Assembly: GCA_964525015.1 (NCBI GenBank)
Contig: CAZGFY010000013.1
Span: 1 to 54,731 of the forward strand
From: RGIG3102 sp964525015
GTDB lineage: Bacteria > Bacillota > Clostridia > Oscillospirales > Ruminococcaceae
Length of the DNA stretch: 54,731 nt
Direction: 5' to 3'
The notes under the pieces: generated by a model
What the model was told of the DNA's origin: nothing
Database searches by the model: none
What the model saw: the letters and a program-made list of their open reading frames with translations, nothing else
In this document: one piece after another, positions 1-9,306 of the stretch
How the letters are laid out: every line of letters starts with the position of its first letter
Numbering within the stretch: position 1 is the stretch's first letter
Made by a program: the position numbers and the translations under genes

Positions 1-106
1 TGTCAAGGCAGTTATGTTTCCATAACCACCCCAACATTTAGTATAGAGCCCTTTTATTTATGCATTTGCAGGTATTGAATCTGTATAACACAATGAGGGT
101 GATTCT

Positions 107-541
107 ATGAATATTTTAGATATTGCAATAATAGTATTTATTGTTTTGGAAATATTAAATGTTTTAATTTTATATTTTAAGCCAGATTTTAAATATGGAA
201 ATGGAGTTTCGGTATTTAAAGAGTGGGAAAAAGGCAAGGAAGAGGAATTAAGTCATTTGTTTCATATGTATATGGCAAATTGGGTTGCAGGCTCAAAATT
301 AGTCTTTATAGCCCTTTTAATTGTTGTGTTATTTGCTGGTACTAATGAAATTAAAGTTTATGCAATAATAGCAGCAATTATCTCTATTGCAACTTATTTT
401 ATAAAGTTACACCCAATTATTAAAAAGCTAGATGAAAAAGATATGCTATCCAAAAAAGGCTATTCAAAAACTTTGTTTTATATGATATGCGGATTTTTAA
501 TTATGTTTTCATCAGCCCTAATTATACATATTATGATATAA
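107..541 (+). CDS. small multi-pass membrane protein, unknown function
   Basis: A 144-residue protein with about four hydrophobic segments (roughly residues 4-24, 60-80, 84-100 and 122-143), separated by a charged loop (about 30-50) and a Lys/Asp-rich loop (about 103-118). There is no cleavable signal peptide and no motif I recognise. The ATG is preceded by GAGGGTGATT, a good ribosome binding site. A strong hairpin terminator follows the stop, so the gene looks like an independent unit. It converges with tdk. Function is unknown; only the membrane location is supported. Confidence 0.75.
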   Translation: MNILDIAIIVFIVLEILNVLILYFKPDFKYGNGVSVFKEWEKGKEEELSHLFHMYMANWVAGSKLVFIALLIVVLFAGTNEIKVYAIIAAIISIATYFIKLHPIIKKLDEKDMLSKKGYSKTLFYMICGFLIMFSSALIIHIMI

Positions 542-574
542 AAAATGCTACAATCAGATTGATTGTAGCATTTT
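542..574. terminator. bidirectional intrinsic terminator
   Basis: A perfect 14-bp stem (542-555 with 561-574) with a 5-nt loop has A-runs on its left flank and T-runs on its right flank. It lies between the convergent small membrane protein gene and tdk, so it can end transcription from both sides. Confidence 0.85.
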
Positions 575-577
575 AAT

Positions 578-1165
578 TTATATATTTTCTTTATAATTAA
601 TATAGCACTTATCGCAAAGGGACTCATATTCAACATTATCAACTAAATCTATTGCAACCTGTTCGCCTTTAAAAACAAATTCTCCATTTATTTTTCTTGC
701 ATTAAACAAGGCTTTTCTGCCACAACGGCAGATAGTTTTTAATTCTTCAAGGCTGTGTGCGATTTCTAAAAGCCTAGTAGAGCCTGGAAAACCAACGCTT
801 AAAAAATCGCTTCTTAAGCCATAGCAGATAACAGGAACATCTAGCTTTGCACAGATATATAATAATTCCTCGGCTTGCTTTGGCTGTAAAAACTGACTTT
901 CATCAATAAATATACACGCAAGATTTCCATTTAATTTGATATCACTACTTACAATTGAAAAAATATTACTATCTTTAGAAATTGAATAATCAACCTTTCT
1001 TTTAACACCAAGACGACTAACTAAGTAGTTTTCGCCCTTAGTATCAATAAGGGGTTTTAACACTAAAACTCTCATACCTCTTTCTTCATAGTTGTGTGCA
1101 GATTGCATTAAGATGGTGCTTTTGCCAGAGTTCATAGCTCCGTATTTGAAGTAAAGTTTTGCCAT
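578..1165 (-). CDS. tdk: thymidine kinase
   Basis: Cytosolic type II thymidine kinase, which phosphorylates thymidine to dTMP in pyrimidine salvage. At 195 residues it has the usual family length. The P-loop GAMNSGKST is at residues 9-17, the DESQF motif at 88-92 contains the catalytic-base Glu89, and Cys146, Cys148, Cys184 and Cys187 form the structural zinc site. It lies 15 nt downstream of rex on the same strand and is probably co-transcribed with it from the rex promoter. It ends at the bidirectional hairpin at 542-574. Confidence 0.96.
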   Translation of the reverse strand: MAKLYFKYGAMNSGKSTILMQSAHNYEERGMRVLVLKPLIDTKGENYLVSRLGVKRKVDYSISKDSNIFSIVSSDIKLNGNLACIFIDESQFLQPKQAEELLYICAKLDVPVICYGLRSDFLSVGFPGSTRLLEIAHSLEELKTICRCGRKALFNARKINGEFVFKGEQVAIDLVDNVEYESLCDKCYINYKENI

Positions 1166-1180
1166 TGTATTTTCCTTAAA

Positions 1181-1825
1181 TTAATTTTTTATATCAGTGT
1201 GAGAAGTTCTAAAAGAAAGTGCCATTAAGCTATCTCTAAGATGAACATTTTCCACAACAAGGCTAGTATCGTATAAGCCAAAATCATAGTGAGAGAAATT
1301 CCATATACCTTTAACTCCAGTTTGAGAAATAATTGAAGACATATTTCGTGCAGCTTCTCTTGGAATACAGATAATTAGAATATCAAGCTTTGTTGAATTG
1401 CAATAATCTAATAAGTTTTCAACATCATACACAACTAAGTTGTTAAAATCTTTTCCAATTAAATCATTATTGTTTTCAAAAACAGCAACTAAGTCAACTC
1501 CAGCAGCATCGTTTTGAACAAAGCGAGCGATTGAAGAACCTAAATTACCAGCTCCAATTAAAGCAGCTTTTAGATTTTTTTGATTTGGAAAAATTAAATT
1601 GTGTATTTCATTTTTTAATATTTCAACAGAATACCCAACTCCTTGCTGACCAAATCCACCAAAACAATTGAAGTCTTGACGAACCTGACTTGGGGTAGAA
1701 CCCATAATATCAGCTAACTGACTTGATGAAATTCTTTGAACTCCATTTGCGTGAAGTTCGGAAATATATCTATAATATCTTGGTAAACGACGAATAACTG
1801 GCAGTGCCACATTTTGAAAAGACAT
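1181..1825 (-). CDS. rex: redox-sensing transcriptional repressor Rex
   Basis: Rex is a homodimeric NADH/NAD+-responsive repressor of fermentation and respiration genes. The 214-residue protein has an N-terminal winged helix (about 1-80, beginning with the typical VIRRLPRYYRY motif) and a Rossmann domain with the dinucleotide motif GAGNLG at 91-96. The family usually acts as a NADH-released repressor. It heads a two-gene unit with tdk and has a near-consensus promoter (1859-1887). I found no exact Rex operator (TTGTTAA-N4-TTAACAA) at its own promoter, so autoregulation is not shown. Confidence 0.95.
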   Translation of the reverse strand: MSFQNVALPVIRRLPRYYRYISELHANGVQRISSSQLADIMGSTPSQVRQDFNCFGGFGQQGVGYSVEILKNEIHNLIFPNQKNLKAALIGAGNLGSSIARFVQNDAAGVDLVAVFENNNDLIGKDFNNLVVYDVENLLDYCNSTKLDILIICIPREAARNMSSIISQTGVKGIWNFSHYDFGLYDTSLVVENVHLRDSLMALSFRTSHTDIKN

Positions 1826-1858
1826 AACTAACTCCTTAATAAATTTTTGTATATATAA

Positions 1859-1887
1859 ATTATATAAGTAAAAAATTGTATTGTCAA
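1859..1887 (-). promoter_or_regulatory. sigma-A-type promoter of rex-tdk
   Basis: Read on the minus strand, a perfect TTGACA (1882-1887) is followed by a 17-bp spacer and a perfect TATAAT (1859-1864), about 35 nt upstream of the rex start codon. Confidence 0.8.
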
Positions 1888-1994
1888 ATATATAACGGTA
1901 TTTTTTTAGATTATTTTAATAAAATAAGTTAATAATACTATAAAATCAAAAAAATATTATAAAATATATTAATAGTGCTGAAAGGAAAAGGATT

Positions 1995-2660
1995 ATGAGT
2001 CAAGAAAATATTGAAACAGAACAGGAAGAGGTTAGCGAAGCGGGGCTTGTGGATAATAATACTAAATCTCCGATACACTGCCTTACAATAATTGGGCAAA
2101 TTGAAGGACATCAAGAAGCAGGCTCACAAATGAAAACCACAAAATATGAGCATGTTATACCACAATTAATTGAAATAGAGGAAAATCCAGATATCAAGGG
2201 GCTTTTAATTATATTAAATACAGTAGGGGGCGATGTTGAGGCAGGGCTTGCTTTATCTGAGCTTATAAGAGGGATGAAAAAGCCGACTGCCAGCCTTGTT
2301 TTAGGTGGTGGACATTCAATAGGAATACCACTTGCAGTTAGCACTAATCGCTCATTTATAGTGCCAACGGCAACAATGACAGTTCACCCAGTAAGGCAAA
2401 ATGGTACAGTGCTTGGTGTTCCCCAAATGATGAACCCATTACAAGCTATGCAGGATAGAATAATTAATTTTGTAAGTGAAAACTCAGGAATAACAAAAAC
2501 AAAGTTTTCAAAATTAATGATGAAAACAGGAGAACTTGTCATGGATGTTGGCACTGTGATAGATGGTATTCAAGCAGTTGAAATTGGACTTATAGATGAA
2601 ATTGGCTATTTATCAAATGCATTTGATTATCTGCATAAAAAAATTCAAAAAAATAAGTAA
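1995..2660 (+). CDS. tepA: ClpP-family serine protease, TepA-like
   Basis: A 221-residue member of the ClpP/crotonase-fold protease family, closest by motif to the Firmicute TepA (translocation-enhancing protein, YmfB) group. The nucleophile is Ser108 in GGGHSIG (104-110), and the likely catalytic His is His131 in MTVHPVR. An acidic N-terminal stretch (residues 2-16) precedes the fold. In Bacillus relatives a tepA-type gene lies just upstream of spoIIIE/ftsK, and the same neighbourhood is seen here with uppP in between. The start is supported by GAAAGGAAAAGG upstream. The substrate is not predictable. Confidence 0.85.
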   Translation: MSQENIETEQEEVSEAGLVDNNTKSPIHCLTIIGQIEGHQEAGSQMKTTKYEHVIPQLIEIEENPDIKGLLIILNTVGGDVEAGLALSELIRGMKKPTASLVLGGGHSIGIPLAVSTNRSFIVPTATMTVHPVRQNGTVLGVPQMMNPLQAMQDRIINFVSENSGITKTKFSKLMMKTGELVMDVGTVIDGIQAVEIGLIDEIGYLSNAFDYLHKKIQKNK

Positions 2661-2687
2661 TAACCTATTTAAAAGTGCATATAAATA

Positions 2688-2737
2688 TGGTATAATATAT
2701 TGATATGACAAAATAGCTATTCTATACTTAGAATAGC
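2688..2737 (+). promoter_or_regulatory. extended -10 promoter and leader hairpin of uppP
   Basis: An extended -10 element TGGTATAAT (2688-2696) stands about 65 nt before the uppP start, without a clear -35. A perfect 9-bp inverted repeat (2716-2724 with 2729-2737, loop of 4) follows in the leader. It has no T-run, so it is not an intrinsic terminator. It could be an mRNA stabiliser or a protein-binding site. Confidence 0.5.
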
Positions 2738-2762
2738 AATACATAAAGGAAAAAGGATTATT

Positions 2763-3632
2763 ATGAGTTTAACAGATGGAATTTTACAAGGGATTATACA
2801 AGGATTAACCGAATTTTTGCCAGTTTCTAGTGATGGCCATGTATCACTTTATCAGCATTTTACTGGAAATAGTAGTGAAAATGGACTGTTTTTTACATTA
2901 ATGCTACATTTAGGAACATTACTAGCTGTTTTTATAGCATATCACAAAGAAATTTATCAGTTAATATTAGAAGGAATTGCAATGCTTTCCGATTTATTTA
3001 AAGGAAAGCTTTTTGAAAGAAAGCCAACAGAAGATAGAATGATGATTTATATGCTAATCGTTACAACTATTCCGCTCTTAGCTTTTGTGTTTATTAAAGA
3101 TTTTATAACATCTTTTGCAAATGATGATGATATAATAGTGGAGGGGCTGTGCTTTTTATTCACTTCATCATTACTGTTTTTTGGCTCAAGAAGTGTTAAG
3201 GGAAGAAAAATGGCTAAGGATATGAAAATAGGAAATGCCCTAACAATTGGATTTTTTCAAGGCCTTGCAATACTGCCAGGGGTGTCACGCTCGGGCTCAA
3301 CTATTTCAACTGGATTAATGCTTGGATTTTCAAAAGATTTTATGGTGAGATTTTCATTTATTCTTTCAATTCCAGCGATATTAGGAGCAAGCATTTTGGA
3401 AATTCCAGATGCAATTCGTGAAGGCGTAAGTTTTGGGATGGTGCCATTAATTGCTGGAATGATTGCAGCATTAATCGTTGGATTATTTGCAATAAAATTA
3501 GTGAAACTTTTAGTTGCTAATGATAAATACATAGTTTTTGCATACTACACCTTTATTTTAGGAGTTGTGGTGTTAGGAATAGGTATTTATGAAAAACTGG
3601 ATTTGTTTTTTAAAATATATCAATCTTTTTAG
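2763..3632 (+). CDS. uppP: undecaprenyl-diphosphatase UppP/BacA
   Basis: Integral membrane phosphatase that converts undecaprenyl diphosphate to undecaprenyl phosphate, recycling the lipid carrier for peptidoglycan synthesis. The first signature GLTEFLPVSS (residues 14-23, with Glu17) and the second PGVSRSGST (172-180) are both intact. About eight hydrophobic segments span the 289 residues, a normal length. In this family, activity confers bacitracin tolerance. It stops with TAG and is followed only 12 nt later by ftsK, so the two are probably co-transcribed. Confidence 0.95.
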   Translation: MSLTDGILQGIIQGLTEFLPVSSDGHVSLYQHFTGNSSENGLFFTLMLHLGTLLAVFIAYHKEIYQLILEGIAMLSDLFKGKLFERKPTEDRMMIYMLIVTTIPLLAFVFIKDFITSFANDDDIIVEGLCFLFTSSLLFFGSRSVKGRKMAKDMKIGNALTIGFFQGLAILPGVSRSGSTISTGLMLGFSKDFMVRFSFILSIPAILGASILEIPDAIREGVSFGMVPLIAGMIAALIVGLFAIKLVKLLVANDKYIVFAYYTFILGVVVLGIGIYEKLDLFFKIYQSF

Positions 3633-3644
3633 GAGTTTAAAATA

Positions 3645-6212
3645 ATGGCAGGAAACACAAAGAAAACTACAAACAGCAGTAAAAAAACCTCGACTAGAGG
3701 AAAATCAGCAGCAGCTGCGAAAAAAAATCAAATAAATAGATCTTGGAGTATACTTATGTTTGCTCTTGGAGTGTTTTTATTCTTTCTTGTGATAGTTCCA
3801 GGGGAGAATGTTTGGAGCTGGATAAGAGAAAATATGGTTATGGGCGTTTTTGGGACAACTAGCTACATAGTTTCTTTCTTACTTATATACCTTGGAGTTT
3901 TAACAGCATCTAATAGACCAGTAAAATTAAAAATGATAGAGGCAGTCGTTTTAGTGCTTATTATTTCTGGGGGTATTCAATTAATATTTAATTCAAGTGC
4001 AATTGAAAATAGCTTTCTTCAAAGCTTATCTAATCTTCATCGAATAGGAAAAGAAGAAGTTTTATCAGGTGGCGTTGTATCAGCGTTTTTAGCTTATCCA
4101 TTAATGATAGCTTTTGGAAAGCTTCCAAGTATTATAACGTTGGTTATTTTAGCTGTTGTGCTATTTATGTTTTTTGCTGATATTAACTTATACGATGTTT
4201 TTGATAAAACAGCAAAAACAGCAAAAGAGCAAAAAGAAGAACTAGCAAAAGAAATGGAAGAAAATAGAAAGATAAGAGCAGAAAAACAAGCTGTTAAAAA
4301 AGCAAAGCTTGAAGAGAAAAGAAAATTAGAAGAACAGGCAGTAATAGATAAAAAACGCAGTACTGAAATAGATTTTGCAATTGATGAAAAGCCATCAAAA
4401 GATGTGTTTAATGAAGAAAAATCTCAAAATAAAATTGCAGAAAATGTTTTGAAAATAAAAGAAAAAGAAAATACGCTAGTTACTCCTATTCCAAAGGCGA
4501 GCGAAGTTATCTCTCCTGAAATAATGAAAAGATTTCAGTTTCAAGATAGCTTAAAAATGAATGAAGACACTCCTGAATTTAAAGAGGCAATGCTAACGGA
4601 AGAAATAAAACCAGTGGTGCAAGAAAAACCAACTTTAACTGAAATGGAGAAAAAAGCAAACACGCTAACTAAAGAAGAAAAAGAGGCAATTCGTCCACTT
4701 TCTGAAGAAAATGCTGAAAGTTTTGAAGTGCAAAAAGCATATATCTACTCTCACCCACCAATAAGCTTATTTGATAAAGATATGACAGTGGTAGGAAATA
4801 TTGAAGGGGAACTAAAAACAAACGCACAGCTTTTAGTCGACACTCTTTCAAGTTTTGGTGTGCAAGCAAAAATTATAGATATAAGTAGAGGGCCATCGGT
4901 TACAAGGTATGAATTACAGCCTTTAGCTGGGGTTAAAATTAGTAAAATAACAAATCTTGCTGATGATATAGCTTTAAATTTAGCTGCAAGTGGCGTTAGG
5001 ATAGAAGCACCTATTCCAAATAAGGCAGCTGTTGGAATTGAAGTTCCAAATAAGAAGAATTCGCCTGTTAATATAAGAACAGTTTTTGAAAGCAAGAAAT
5101 TTATTGAGTCAGAAAGCCCACTAACTATTGCACTAGGCGTTGATATTGCAGGAAATGAGATTATAACTGATTTAACAAAAATGCCACATATGCTTATAGC
5201 CGGCTCAACGGGCTCGGGTAAATCTGTTTGTATTAATGGTATTATTATGAGTTTTCTTCATAAATCAAGCCCAGAAGATGTGAAATTAATTTTAATCGAC
5301 CCTAAAATAGTTGAACTTCAAGAATACAATGGTATTCCACATCTGTTAATGCCAGTTGTAACTGAGCCTAAAAAAGCAGCAGGGGCACTTGGTAGTGCTG
5401 TTGCAGAGATGGAAAAAAGATATCGTTTATTTGCAGAAAACTCAGTTAGAGATATTAAAAGCTTTAATAATCTTGCAAAAGATAGAGAAGATTTAGAACA
5501 TATGCCATATATCGCAGTTATTATTGATGAGCTTGCTGATTTAATGATGACTAGTGGTAAAGAGGTTGAGGATTATATTTGTCGTCTAGCGCAAAAAGCA
5601 AGGGCAGCTGGTATTCACTTAATTGTTGCAACACAAAGACCATCGGTAGACGTTATCACAGGGCTTATCAAAACTAATATTCCAGCTAGGATTGCCTTTG
5701 CAGTATCTAGCCAAATTGATAGTAGAACAGTGCTAGATTCAGGTGGAGCAGAAAAACTACTTGGTATGGGTGATATGCTGTTTTTACCTATTGGAGCAAG
5801 CAAACCAACCCGTGTTCAAGGAACATATGTTAAAGATAGAGAGATAGCAGAAGTTATTAAATTCATTAAAAAGGACTTCAATCCAACATACAGCCAAAGT
5901 ATGATTGAAGAGATGGAAAAAATGACTCCAAAAGATAAAAAAGCTCAAGGAAATTCAGATGATTTAGGCGCTGGCTCTATGCAAGATGAAATGCTAGAAG
6001 CTGCAATTGAAGTTGTTGTTGATTTAGGACAAGCGTCAACTTCTCTTCTTCAAAGAAAACTTCGCCTTGGCTATTCAAGAGCGGCGAGAATTATCGATGA
6101 AATGGAAGAAATGGGAATTATAGGCCCATCTGAGGGAAGTAAGCCAAGACAGGTTTTAATGAGCAAAAATCAATGGCTTGAAAGAAAGCTTTCATCAAGT
6201 GAAGAAAATTAA
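3645..6212 (+). CDS. ftsK: DNA translocase FtsK/SpoIIIE
   Basis: A membrane-anchored ATP-driven DNA pump that clears chromosomal DNA through the division or sporulation septum. The 855-residue protein has four or five membrane segments (about 30-185), a charged Lys/Glu-rich linker (about 190-370), the motor with Walker A AGSTGSGKS near residue 519 and Walker B LILIDPK, and a C-terminal gamma winged helix (about 785-845) that in this family reads polar KOPS/SRS sequences. Whether it serves vegetative division, sporulation or both cannot be told from sequence. It follows uppP by 12 nt. Confidence 0.95.
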   Translation: MAGNTKKTTNSSKKTSTRGKSAAAAKKNQINRSWSILMFALGVFLFFLVIVPGENVWSWIRENMVMGVFGTTSYIVSFLLIYLGVLTASNRPVKLKMIEAVVLVLIISGGIQLIFNSSAIENSFLQSLSNLHRIGKEEVLSGGVVSAFLAYPLMIAFGKLPSIITLVILAVVLFMFFADINLYDVFDKTAKTAKEQKEELAKEMEENRKIRAEKQAVKKAKLEEKRKLEEQAVIDKKRSTEIDFAIDEKPSKDVFNEEKSQNKIAENVLKIKEKENTLVTPIPKASEVISPEIMKRFQFQDSLKMNEDTPEFKEAMLTEEIKPVVQEKPTLTEMEKKANTLTKEEKEAIRPLSEENAESFEVQKAYIYSHPPISLFDKDMTVVGNIEGELKTNAQLLVDTLSSFGVQAKIIDISRGPSVTRYELQPLAGVKISKITNLADDIALNLAASGVRIEAPIPNKAAVGIEVPNKKNSPVNIRTVFESKKFIESESPLTIALGVDIAGNEIITDLTKMPHMLIAGSTGSGKSVCINGIIMSFLHKSSPEDVKLILIDPKIVELQEYNGIPHLLMPVVTEPKKAAGALGSAVAEMEKRYRLFAENSVRDIKSFNNLAKDREDLEHMPYIAVIIDELADLMMTSGKEVEDYICRLAQKARAAGIHLIVATQRPSVDVITGLIKTNIPARIAFAVSSQIDSRTVLDSGGAEKLLGMGDMLFLPIGASKPTRVQGTYVKDREIAEVIKFIKKDFNPTYSQSMIEEMEKMTPKDKKAQGNSDDLGAGSMQDEMLEAAIEVVVDLGQASTSLLQRKLRLGYSRAARIIDEMEEMGIIGPSEGSKPRQVLMSKNQWLERKLSSSEEN

Positions 6213-6234
6213 AAAAATAGTTTGACTTTAAAAT

Positions 6235-6255
6235 AAAATTCAAGCTTTGAATTTT
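6235..6255 (+). terminator. weak intercistronic hairpin after ftsK
   Basis: A 9-bp A/T-rich inverted repeat (6235-6243 with 6247-6255, loop GCT) lies in the 79-nt gap between ftsK and the YgiQ-type gene. The T-run is short and the stem weak, so it may only partly reduce read-through. Confidence 0.35.
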
Positions 6256-6291
6256 ATAGTGCAGATATCATAGAAAGGATTTGATATTTAA

Positions 6292-8193
6292 GTGAATATG
6301 AAAAATATGCCTATCACTAAAAAAGAGATGATAGAAAGAGGCTTTACACAGCCTGATTTTATAGTAGTAGGTGGCGACGCTTATATCGACCACCCTAGCT
6401 TTGGCACAGCTGTTATCGCACGCCTTGTGGAAAGCTTAGGGTTTAATGTTTGTGTTTTAGCACAGCCAAATTATAAAACTAGTGATAGCTTTAAAGAGTT
6501 CGGACAGCCAAAATACGGATTTTTAATCGGTAGTGGCAATGTTGATAGTATGGTGGCTCATTATTCTGTTGCAAAAATAAGAAGAGATACCGATGACTAT
6601 ACCCCAGGTGGAAAAAATGATAAAAGGCCAGATAGAGCGCTAACTGTTTATTCTAATTTAGCTAAAAAAGCATATCCAGACACCCCTGTAATTATAGGCG
6701 GATTAGAGGGCTCACTTAGAAGATTTGCCCATTATGATTACTGGAACGATAGCGTTATGCCGTCGATTTTAATTGATACTAAAGCAGATTTACTATCTTT
6801 TGGAATGAGCGAAGAGCAGACAACTGAAATTGTAAAAAGATTATCAAATGGCGAAGATATCAAAAATTTAACTGATATTAAAGGCACTTGCTATCTAACA
6901 AATAGAGAAAATTTGCCAAAAGACTATGTTGAATGTGCAAGCTTTCATAAGGTTTCAAATGATAAAACTAGCTATGCAAAGGCGACAAAAATTCAAATGG
7001 ATAATCAAGACCCAGTAACGGCGAAAATAGTTGTTCAAAAACAGGGCAATGATATTTATTTAGTGCAAAATATGCCAGCTATACCTTTAGAAAGAGAAAA
7101 GCTAGATAAGGTTTTTGATTTGCCATTTACAAGGCAGGTTCACCCACTGTATAAAGATATGGGGAAATTAAAGGCTATTGAAGAGGTTGAATTTTCAATT
7201 ATACATAATAGGGGCTGTTATGGTAGCTGTAATTTTTGCGCTATAACTATGCACCAAGGCAAAGTTGTTACTTCGCGAAGTCACGAAAGCGTTATAAAAG
7301 AGGCAGTTCAAATCACCCAAAGTGAAAATTTTAAAGGATATATCCACGATGTTGGAGGTCCAACGGCTGATTTTAGGGGTGCAAGCTGTGAAAAGCAAAA
7401 AGAGCACGGAATGTGTAATCATAAAAAATGCCTAGCACCAACTGCGTGTAATCAGCTAATAGTAGACCATAGCGATTATCTATCATTATTAAGAAAACTT
7501 AGAGCTATTCCAAAAGTGAAAAAAGTTTTTGTTAGAAGTGGGCTTCGCTATGATTATATAATGCTTGAAAAAAATGATGAGTTTTTTAAAGAGATAATCG
7601 AGCACCACGTTTCGGGGCAATTAAAGGTTGCGCCTGAGCATTTTGCAAAAGAAACTTTAAAATATATGGGTAAGCCCGGAAATGGCGTTTATGATAAATT
7701 CCATAAAAAGTTTTATGAATTAACTAAAAAAATAGGAAAAGAACAGTATTTAGTGCCGTATTTAATGTCTTCCCATCCAGGGAGTACTCTAAAAGACGCA
7801 GTGGAGCTTGCAGAATATCTTGCAAAAAATAGAATACGCCCAGAGCAAGTTCAAGACTTTTACCCAACACCGGGAACTATTTCAACGGCTATGTATTACA
7901 CAGGCCTTGACCCACAAACGCTAAAGCCAGTTTATATCGAAAAGGAAAGAGAAGGAAAAGCCTTGCAAAGGGCACTTCTTCAATACTACAATCCTAAAAA
8001 TAGGGACAAGGTGCTAACTGCTTTAAAAATCACTAGAAGACAGGATTTAATCCCACTTTTAGTGCCAACTAAAAAAACAAATCAAGAAATAAGAGAAAAT
8101 AAAAGCTTTAATAAAAAGAAAAAAACAGTAGCTTCTTGGCAAGAAATCCAAAAAAGGAATAAGCAAATAGGAAATAATAATGGCAAAAAATAA
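6292..8193 (+). CDS. YgiQ-family radical SAM protein
   Basis: A 633-residue radical SAM enzyme of the YgiQ type (the UPF0313 family). An N-terminal cobalamin-binding-like domain (about 15-130) precedes the radical SAM core, whose 4Fe-4S ligands are Cys309, Cys313 and Cys316 (CxxxCxxC). A further Cys-rich stretch (CxxxxxxxxCxxxxCL) follows, and a Lys/Asn-rich tail ends the protein. The reaction of this family is not established. The start is GTG at 6292, 12 nt from AAAGGA; the ATG at 6298 would be 18 nt away. Its 3' end overlaps the next gene by 14 nt, which implies translational coupling. Confidence 0.88.
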   Translation: MNMKNMPITKKEMIERGFTQPDFIVVGGDAYIDHPSFGTAVIARLVESLGFNVCVLAQPNYKTSDSFKEFGQPKYGFLIGSGNVDSMVAHYSVAKIRRDTDDYTPGGKNDKRPDRALTVYSNLAKKAYPDTPVIIGGLEGSLRRFAHYDYWNDSVMPSILIDTKADLLSFGMSEEQTTEIVKRLSNGEDIKNLTDIKGTCYLTNRENLPKDYVECASFHKVSNDKTSYAKATKIQMDNQDPVTAKIVVQKQGNDIYLVQNMPAIPLEREKLDKVFDLPFTRQVHPLYKDMGKLKAIEEVEFSIIHNRGCYGSCNFCAITMHQGKVVTSRSHESVIKEAVQITQSENFKGYIHDVGGPTADFRGASCEKQKEHGMCNHKKCLAPTACNQLIVDHSDYLSLLRKLRAIPKVKKVFVRSGLRYDYIMLEKNDEFFKEIIEHHVSGQLKVAPEHFAKETLKYMGKPGNGVYDKFHKKFYELTKKIGKEQYLVPYLMSSHPGSTLKDAVELAEYLAKNRIRPEQVQDFYPTPGTISTAMYYTGLDPQTLKPVYIEKEREGKALQRALLQYYNPKNRDKVLTALKITRRQDLIPLLVPTKKTNQEIRENKSFNKKKKTVASWQEIQKRNKQIGNNNGKK

Positions 8194-9094
8194 TTTTAAA
8201 AATTTAGAGAAAAACTATAAAAAACTACCTAAAAATCTAAGAAATAATCTATTAGTTAAAATAATAATTCTAGCAGTTGCAATTATATATGCACTTGATT
8301 ATTTTAATATTGATATTTTAAATACTGCACCATTAGAAGATTATAATAACACAGTTACAACTATTGATGTAGGGCAAGGGGATAGTGCTTTAATTGAAAG
8401 CGAAGGAGATTTTTTGTTAATTGATGCAGGTGGGGATAAAGATGCAAATATTATCAGTCATTTAAATTCAAGAAATATTAAAAAAATCGACTATCTTTTG
8501 ATAACTCATTTTCACCAAGATCATATTAGTGCAGTTGTAAACATTTTAGAAAATTTTACAGTTGAGAATATAATTATCCCAGCATTAAGCGAAGAAAACA
8601 TACCAACAAGCAATACATTTAATGATATTTTAAATGCTATTGAAAAGCAAAATATTCCAATTATCGAGGCTAAAAAAGGGGATGAATATGTAGTTGGCGA
8701 TGGCACTTTAGAGATACTAGCCGACACACTTCAAAATGTTAGCGATATTAACGACACTTCGATTATATCCTTATTCACCTTGAATGATTTTACATATCTT
8801 TCTTCTGGAGATGCAAACTCTAGGGCTGAGGATTTAATTATTGATACTTTTAATGGGGATATTACAATGCTAAGCGTTGGGCATCATGGCTCTAGTAAAT
8901 CAACTAGTGATGAGTTTTTAGATTTTGTAAGCCCTAGTATTGCAGTTGTTTCAGCAGGAGAAGATAATATCTACGGGCATCCACATTCTGAAACCACTCA
9001 AAAATTCGATGCAAGATTAATTCCTTATAAAATCACATTTAATGAGGGTGATATAATCTTTGATATGGAAAACAAAGCTTTATTGGAGGGATAA
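8180..9094 (+). CDS. ComEC/Rec2-like metallo-beta-lactamase-fold hydrolase
   Basis: A 304-residue protein with one N-terminal membrane anchor (about 23-40), leaving the catalytic domain outside the membrane. The MBL motif THFHQDH (His110, His112, Asp114, His115) is complete, and DVGQGDS (63-69) and VGHHGSSKS are hallmarks of the ComEC C-terminal domain. Stand-alone proteins of this type lack the competence channel. They are suspected to be nucleases or phosphodiesterases, but the substrate is unproven. It overlaps the YgiQ-type gene and is followed two bases after its stop by a DUF3006 gene. Confidence 0.88.
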   Translation: MAKNNFKNLEKNYKKLPKNLRNNLLVKIIILAVAIIYALDYFNIDILNTAPLEDYNNTVTTIDVGQGDSALIESEGDFLLIDAGGDKDANIISHLNSRNIKKIDYLLITHFHQDHISAVVNILENFTVENIIIPALSEENIPTSNTFNDILNAIEKQNIPIIEAKKGDEYVVGDGTLEILADTLQNVSDINDTSIISLFTLNDFTYLSSGDANSRAEDLIIDTFNGDITMLSVGHHGSSKSTSDEFLDFVSPSIAVVSAGEDNIYGHPHSETTQKFDARLIPYKITFNEGDIIFDMENKALLEG

Positions 9095-9095
9095 A

Positions 9096-9305
9096 ATGTT
9101 TTATTCACTAGATAGAATAGAAGATAATATAGCAGTCTTCATTTTGGAAAATAAAGAAATAAAAACAGATATTAAAAATGTATTGCCAATGGCAAAAGAG
9201 AGCTATTTGTATCTACTTGAAAATGGAAAATTTATTTTAAGTGAAGAAGAAAGTGCGAAAGTGAAAAATAAAAATTTTAATAGATTGAAAAAATTAATTA
9301 AATAA
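9096..9305 (+). CDS. DUF3006 family protein
   Basis: A 69-residue protein beginning MFYSLDRIEDNIAVF, which matches the start of DUF3006 proteins (a short beta-rich fold with the pattern 'DRIE...AVLE'). I chose the ATG at 9096 because GGAGGG lies just upstream; the same frame is open further 5' inside the MBL gene, but without a ribosome binding site. DUF3006 genes or domains commonly accompany ComEC-like MBL hydrolases, so it probably works with its upstream neighbour. Function is unknown. Confidence 0.78.
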   Translation: MFYSLDRIEDNIAVFILENKEIKTDIKNVLPMAKESYLYLLENGKFILSEEESAKVKNKNFNRLKKLIK

Positions 9306-9306
9306 T

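Noticed and set aside
1..106. Upstream gene end or RNA at the window edge
   Set aside because: A small GTTATG/CATAAC hairpin is visible, but there is no frame or RNA signature that can be supported.
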